Source: Diogma glabrata | Taxonomy: Eukaryota > Arthropoda > Insecta > Diptera > Cylindrotomidae | Assembly: GCA_963693315.1 (NCBI GenBank) | Contig: OY856186.1 | Location: 70,144,019 to 70,208,018 of the forward strand | Length of the DNA: 64,000 bases | Direction: 5' to 3' | Shown here: positions 59,377 through 64,000 of the stretch, piece by piece | Layout: each line of letters opens with the position of its first letter | Numbering within the stretch: the stretch's first letter is position 1 | Program-made: the position numbers and the translations under genes | Notes under the pieces: generated by a model | What the model saw: the letters and a program-made list of their open reading frames with translations, nothing else | What the model was told of the DNA's origin: nothing | The model's database searches: none

Positions 59377-59560
59377 TCAATCATTTATGTATAGAAGAAA
59401 CAAGGATGATGATGCAAGTGCAGAGCCTTGAGGAACACTAGCATTTATTGTATTCAAGATTTGGATGTATTTCGTGTAGGTGAATGGAGTAATGTTTGAA
59501 TTTCCTGATAAAAATTGACTCAAAAGATCGGCATTTTCTTTCGAGTCGACAAAATGCATT
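59377..59560 (-). pseudogene. LINE reverse-transcriptase fragment
   Basis: The minus-strand frame ends INASVPQGSALASSSLFLLY and IND. This is the G-V-P-Q-G-S-x-L-x-P-x-L-F region of a LINE reverse transcriptase with Gly to Ser and Pro to Ser changes. It is open for 60 codons and truncated on both sides. Confidence 0.65.
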
Positions 59561-59739
59561 TCATTCAGAACTAGTGATGGAATAAAAGATCAAGTGAAGT
59601 TCTTTCTCGATTAACTTAACAGCTTGGGGAAAACGAGAACCCTTTGAATGTTCGGTAAAACTTGTTTGCTTAATCTAGATAAACATTTTTTTAATCTATT
59701 TTAAATTGTAAGTTTTAAATGCGTTGCGTTTATTCCTCC

Positions 59740-59782
59740 ATACCGCCTCGTCAGTGTTTTTACCGCCTCGTCAGTGTCACTG
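59740..59782 (+). repeat. Two copies of a 21-bp tandem repeat
   Basis: TACCGCCTCGTCAGTGTTTT then TACCGCCTCGTCAGTGTCAC. Confidence 0.8.
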
Positions 59783-59846
59783 TTTTGCGTGAAGCATGGT
59801 TTAGTTTTAGGAGTGATTAAAAGGTCTGGAAAAGGTTTCACATCAG

Positions 59847-59917
59847 AAACTCTTAATGCTGATAAGTGGGTTTAATTGCTCACCCCAATTAAACCCACTT
59901 ATCAGCATTAAGAGTTT
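59847..59917. repeat. Perfect 31-bp-arm hairpin
   Basis: AAACTCTTAATGCTGATAAG continuing GTGGGTTTAATT is mirrored exactly after a 9-base loop GCTCACCCC. No target duplication is evident. Confidence 0.8.
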
Positions 59918-60389
59918 ATAGATAAGAGGACACAGAATTTTCATTATTAATCAAAAAGTTAAACTCTTCAATTTATCTATTTTAAAATATTGGCACTAAC
60001 AACCACGTAAACTGATTTTTACATTCACGATCCTTATTATACTGTCAATCGATGAAATGAAAACGAAAAGCTTTGATTTAACAGACGATAAACAATTTTC
60101 ATGAGTTTCTATTTATGTTAATACCTCTCTCTTCGAATTTCAGATTTGACAAATTTTTTGATGAACGTTTTAATATAAATAAAAATCCCAACAACAATTC
60201 ACAGAAAAATAGAGGTGACACTTAAATAAAAAGGATGCAGGATTTTTTAAAACGAAGACTTAAATAGTATTACTATCTTTAGCTTTGTTCTTAATCAAGA
60301 AACTATAAAATTGTGGGACATAGATCTCAAAAAGTATCTATATGTATTGTTGTGTTGTGTGAGTTCCCCAAAGATATTTTATTCAGTAT

Positions 60390-61095
60390 GTGTGATGAAC
60401 CAATAGGTGAATGTAAAAACATTCGTTTATTGGGTGTCACAGTTTCAAATGACCTACTCTGGTAATGGCGATGGCAAAAAGCGCGTCTAAAAAACTCGGC
60501 CTCCTAAATAGATGCAAAAATTTTTCACTTCATACCGATTGCTCCATGTTTATAAGCTCTATGTTCGTCCCTGTATGGAGTACTGCTGTCAAGTTTGGGG
60601 TGCTGTCTCTGTTTCCATCTTGGCCCTCTTGGACTCTGTTCAAAAGCGGACAATACGAATTGTGGGTGATTGAACTTTGACATCAAAACTTGATTCCCTA
60701 CAACATCGTCGCACTGTTGCTGACCTCGTTGTTTTTTACAAATATCGTCGTCAGCAGTGCTCAGATGAAATCAGCGGCATCATGCCTCAAACATATTCTT
60801 ACCCCCGTTCCACTCGGCAATCGGCTGCCGCAACCGGTGAAACGGTAAAGATCCCGCGCTGTCATACTGGCAGATCGCAGAGAGACTTCTTTGCCCGAAC
60901 TGCGTACAAATGGAATAGTTTTCCGGAACACTTAGTCTCAGGTGGCTTCAACCCGCAGAGGTTTAAAGAAAGCGTTAATCAACACCTTAGAACGCCAGTC
61001 GTTGTGGGACCCAGGTCTAGACCTAGGTCTTAAAAGGTATTTATATGTTGTTGTGACACATATTCTAAACCCTATTACACAACACATTTTATTTA
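60390..61095 (+). pseudogene. LINE (CR1/Jockey-like) 3' end with poly(A)
   Basis: C-terminal part of a LINE ORF2 and its 3' UTR. Pieces in three frames read NIRLLGVTVSNDL, KSASKKLGLLNRCK, LYVRPCMEYCCQVWGA and LDSVQKRTIRIVGD. After 60677 a single open frame continues: KLDSLQHRRTVADLVVFYKY, RCHTGRSQRDFFARTAYKWN and SFPEHLVSGGFNPQRFKESV, to a stop at 61031. The 3' UTR contains TTGTTGTGACACATATT and ends in an A-run at 61083-61106. The short tails at 6260 and 21230 come from this family, so it has been active in this genome. Two frameshifts lie in the visible part. Confidence 0.85.
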
Positions 61096-61314
61096 AAAAA
61101 AAAAAATATTATAATTCCTCTAACACAACACTTCTAAGCTGTAATTCTTTTTCCAAACACATTCGTAATTACACTATCTTTAATTGTTTTTCTATTACGA
61201 ATCACCATGTCGATAGGTTTTTTTCATAATCTTTTGCCAAAATGTAATTTTTTTTTATGTTAATTTTGATTAAATTTTCAACTACTTTTTTATCTAATTT
61301 CAACAAACTAAAGC

Positions 61315-61704
61315 AGGGGTGCCCAGAAATCATGGAAGAGATGGCCAAAAATTTACAAGAATAAGAATGACTGGCCGCACGGAAAAAAAAATAAATAAAC
61401 AGTATAAATTATGTTAAGATTTTTTATTCAAATTAAGTCGCGAACATTAAATTCTTATGTAGTATTACTAATTCTTAGTTCGTTTTTTCAAATTAATGTC
61501 AGTTATATCTATTTCTATAGGAATTTGTTAGGAATATTTAAGTTTGAATTTAGTACGTACCAAAATATTGTACTTTTTTAAACGGAACTTATTATTATTG
61601 TGGTATTTGATATTTGGTGATATTTTTTATAATATTTTTACTGGCCGCACCAAATCATAAAACTGGCCGCATGCGGCCAGATGGCCGCAGTTTGGGCACC
61701 GCTG
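61315..61704. mobile_element. Non-autonomous hAT MITE, 390 bp
   Basis: The ends are CAGGGGTGCCCA and TGGGCACCGCTG, imperfect hAT-type inverted repeats with one mismatch in 12. The exact 8-bp target duplication AACTAAAG lies at 61307-61314 and 61705-61712. GGCCGCA-type motifs (ACTGGCCGCAC, GATGGCCGCAG) repeat near the ends. No coding sequence is present. Confidence 0.92.
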
Positions 61705-61712
61705 AACTAAAG

Positions 61713-62225
61713 TATTGAACTACAATAATTTGATTAACAGTTTGGTTATATTTTTTGACTTTTAAAGTGTTTTTGTCTTGCTTAGAAATTATTTTATTTT
61801 AATTACAAAAATGTGTCGTTACATCCAACTGAGTTAAATACAAATAATAAGGTACAACATGTATTACTTGAAATTTAACTCAGAAAGAGAACATGAAAAA
61901 TTAGCTAGAGAACACTGAAACATTTTAAATAACATGACTACCTGGGATCAGGTCGATTAAGAACTGGTAAACAGATCAAAAGTAAATCTTAGCGCACGCC
62001 AGATCTTTAACAGATTGTCATGTCACGAAACGCTAAGCTTCACAATTCATGATGTTCATCAGCACTGACCGATCCCCGATCTAAATCAGAGAGACAGAGT
62101 AAACTCCATTGTACCAAAACGAAGTGAAGAAAACTATATAAAGCAGAACAGAAGGTTTACGTTTTGATATCTTAGCATGATGAACCACGATGCGTTAACC
62201 ATCCAGATATCAATCCTGAGTTCTA
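61713..62225. other. Unclassified spacer
   Basis: GC-richer patch at 61935-62220 with a TATATAAAG at about 62135. No frame or repeat was recognised. Confidence 0.3.
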
Positions 62226-64000
62226 TTATTATTTTTTTTTTTTAAAGGCGTTCATGCTTCATGTAGGAGCGTTGCCAGGTTGATCAGCTTTGAATATTCA
62301 CCACGGTCATTCGCAACAGCGACATAATTACCATGGCAGCCGATTTTTTTAAGGTCGTTTATTACGTCAGTCTCCCATTGTAGTCGTGGTCTACCTCGCG
62401 GTCGCCCACTCCCTGGGGTACTAACTTACATTTTTCTAATCATTCCAGACTGTGAATCGGCTCGTAGAACATGCCCAAACCAAGCAATCCTATTAGAACG
62501 GATGCAACCTATTATATCAGGACCCTCAAGAAGGTCTCTGATCTCAAAGTTATACCGGGTTCTATACTCTTCATCGTCTGTCTTAAGTGGACCAAAAATG
62601 TAGCGTAGGATCTTACGCTCAAATACAGATAAATGCGATTCGTCATTTTGTGTAAGGGTCCACGTTTGTGACCCATACATCACAACCGGTCTAATCAATG
62701 TCTTGTATAATTTGAGCTTGGTGTTAGTTGATACATATGGTGATCCAAGGAGAGGTTTAATTGAGTAGAAAGTTCGATTACCTGCACCGATTCGAGCTTT
62801 TATATCTGTAAGTATGCTGTTGTTTGAGTCAAGCATTGATCCCAAATATTTAAAAGATTCAACTCCCTCAACTCGTTCATCGCCGCACATCAAATCTTTC
62901 TTCTCAGCCTCCCTTGAAACATTCATATGTTTGGTTTTATTGTAGTTAATTTGCAGACCAATTTTTCTAGCACCACTCTCAAGCGACTTGAAAGTCATCA
63001 TCATCAGCGTAAGCAATCATCTGTACTCAATTTATTGACAAGATATTGTTATTAGTCGGTAGTTTCTTTTGACGGCACACATATTCCAAGGCTAAATTAA
63101 AAAGTATAGGAGAGATAGCATCACCTTGTCTTAAACCAGAGTCGACTCTAAAAAACTTTAATATTTCGTTCTCTACTCGTACACAGCATTGAGAGTTCTG
63201 TACTGTCATTTTGCATAGCGGTACCAGTTTACCAGGAATTCCCATTGACACCAGAGCAGACCATAGAGTCTCTCGTTCGAGAGAGTCGTAGGCCTGCCTG
63301 AAATCAATGAAAAGTTGGTGCACAGGTATGTTGAACTCTCGACACTTTTCCAAAATCATCCTTATCGAGAAAAGTGCATCGGTGGTACCTCGGCCCCGCC
63401 GGAAACCACACTGATATTCTCCAAACAGTTGTTCAGCAAAAGGATTGATTTTGGATAGCAAAATGTAAGAAAAAGATTTTATATGCTGTGCAAAGGAGAG
63501 CGATTCCTCTGTAGTTTGCACATTGTAGGCGATTACCTTTTTTATGAATTGGTATCAGCATAGCTGTGTTCCAGTCCTGTGGCATGGTTTCAGTCCTCCA
63601 GATCATTTGAACAAGTTCAAACAATCTTAAGGATAGAGTTTCGCCACCATGTACAATCATTTCGGATGTTATATCGTCGATACCAGGTGCTTTATTGCGT
63701 TTTAATTTAGACAGCGCCGCTTCGAATTCCTCTTTGGTTGGTTCGTCTACATGTACCTTTGACGCACGAATAAGCTTTGCTCGTCGCCCGACTTGTTGCT
63801 GGTCACTTAAGTTGAGAAGATTCTCAAAATAAGCGGCCCAAGTATCTAAAATATTTTTAAGGTCTACTTGTAGCTCCCCATCTTCGTTTTGAATAACAGT
63901 CGATCTAGTTTGAGGGCCCTTCTTTAAGGTTTTAACCTGTTGAAAGAAGTTACGTGATTGATGTTCCTTATTGAAACGTTCAATCTCCTCACACTGTCTC
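62226..64000 (-). pseudogene. RTE-like LINE reverse transcriptase, running off the right edge
   Basis: Minus-strand LINE whose 3' end is the poly(T) at 62230-62243. Reading from the window edge inward there are RFNKEHQSRNFFQQVKTL, KLKRNKAPGIDDITSEMI (RT start) and PIHKKGNRLQCANYRGIALL. Next come CGFRRGRGTTDALFSIRMIL, FIDFRQAYDSLER (catalytic Asp), DSGLRQGDAISPILFNLALE, MIAYADDDDF (active site) and LQINYNKTKHMNV. The C-terminal part has YGSQTWTLTQNDESHLSVFE, RKILRYIFGPLKTDDEEYRT and IRSNRIAWFGHVLRADSQSG. Breaks lie near 63500 and 63020, and a stop or shift near 62425 precedes the remaining C-terminus. The arrangement fits the RTE clade. A 5'-truncated relative sits at 34018-34575 in the opposite orientation. 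Confidence 0.88.

Overview
This 64 kb window is AT-rich, intron-like insect DNA, most plausibly from a fly or related insect. The evidence is two Na+/K+-ATPase beta (nervana-type) exons, R1-clade, RTE-like and other LINE remnants, a mariner of the irritans/mellifera type, copia, piggyBac, hAT and Helitron elements, and long AT-rich spacers. There are no bacterial-style operons. The species cannot be named from the sequence.

The only convincing host gene lies on the minus strand. It shows two first-coding exons, 31520-31376 and 14862-14724. Each encodes a different cytoplasmic N-terminus ending in the Na+/K+-ATPase beta signature G-R-T-x-x-x-W. Each ends in the same splice phase, one base after the Trp codon, at a good donor (GTAAGT or GTGAGA). 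This is the arrangement expected for alternative N-terminal exons spliced to shared downstream exons, as in Drosophila nrv2. The shared transmembrane and ectodomain exons were not found and probably lie left of position 1.

The rest is mobile DNA. Positions 1-14.7 kb hold a foldback arm, several MITEs and palindromes, a Helitron-like repeat with helicase debris, and a mariner pseudogene. Positions 15.4-20.4 kb hold a broken R1-clade LINE. Positions 21.2-28.6 kb are a nested set: a Helitron-like repeat contains a young copia element (199-bp LTRs differing at one visible base, 5-bp duplication), whose pol is in turn split by a hAT element (8-bp duplication). Positions 28.6-31.4 kb hold a SINE-like copy, a MITE and a 257-bp TG microsatellite. 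Positions 34.0-36.2 kb hold an RTE LINE end and a 1.44-kb foldback with arms of about 630 bp. Positions 37.7-39.35 kb are a decayed Helitron with a recognisable 3' terminus. Positions 42.0-46.7 kb hold an apparently intact four-exon piggyBac transposase gene, encoding 595 residues with its catalytic Asp residues, within 13-bp terminal repeats. That element sits near the tip of a roughly 660-bp-armed palindrome. Positions 46.7-48.1 kb are a tandemly multimerised tRNA-like SINE with a 13-bp target duplication, inserted in the arm of another palindrome. Positions 48-62 kb hold further palindromes, MITEs and LINE fragments. Positions 62.2-64 kb are the 3' half of an RTE-like LINE running off the right edge.

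The most interesting items are the two beta-subunit N-terminal exons 16.5 kb apart, the intact piggyBac flanked by CTAT rather than the canonical TTAA and lodged in a giant palindrome, the multimeric SINE, and four palindromic or long-inverted-repeat elements that all appear to have duplicated the target TTA.
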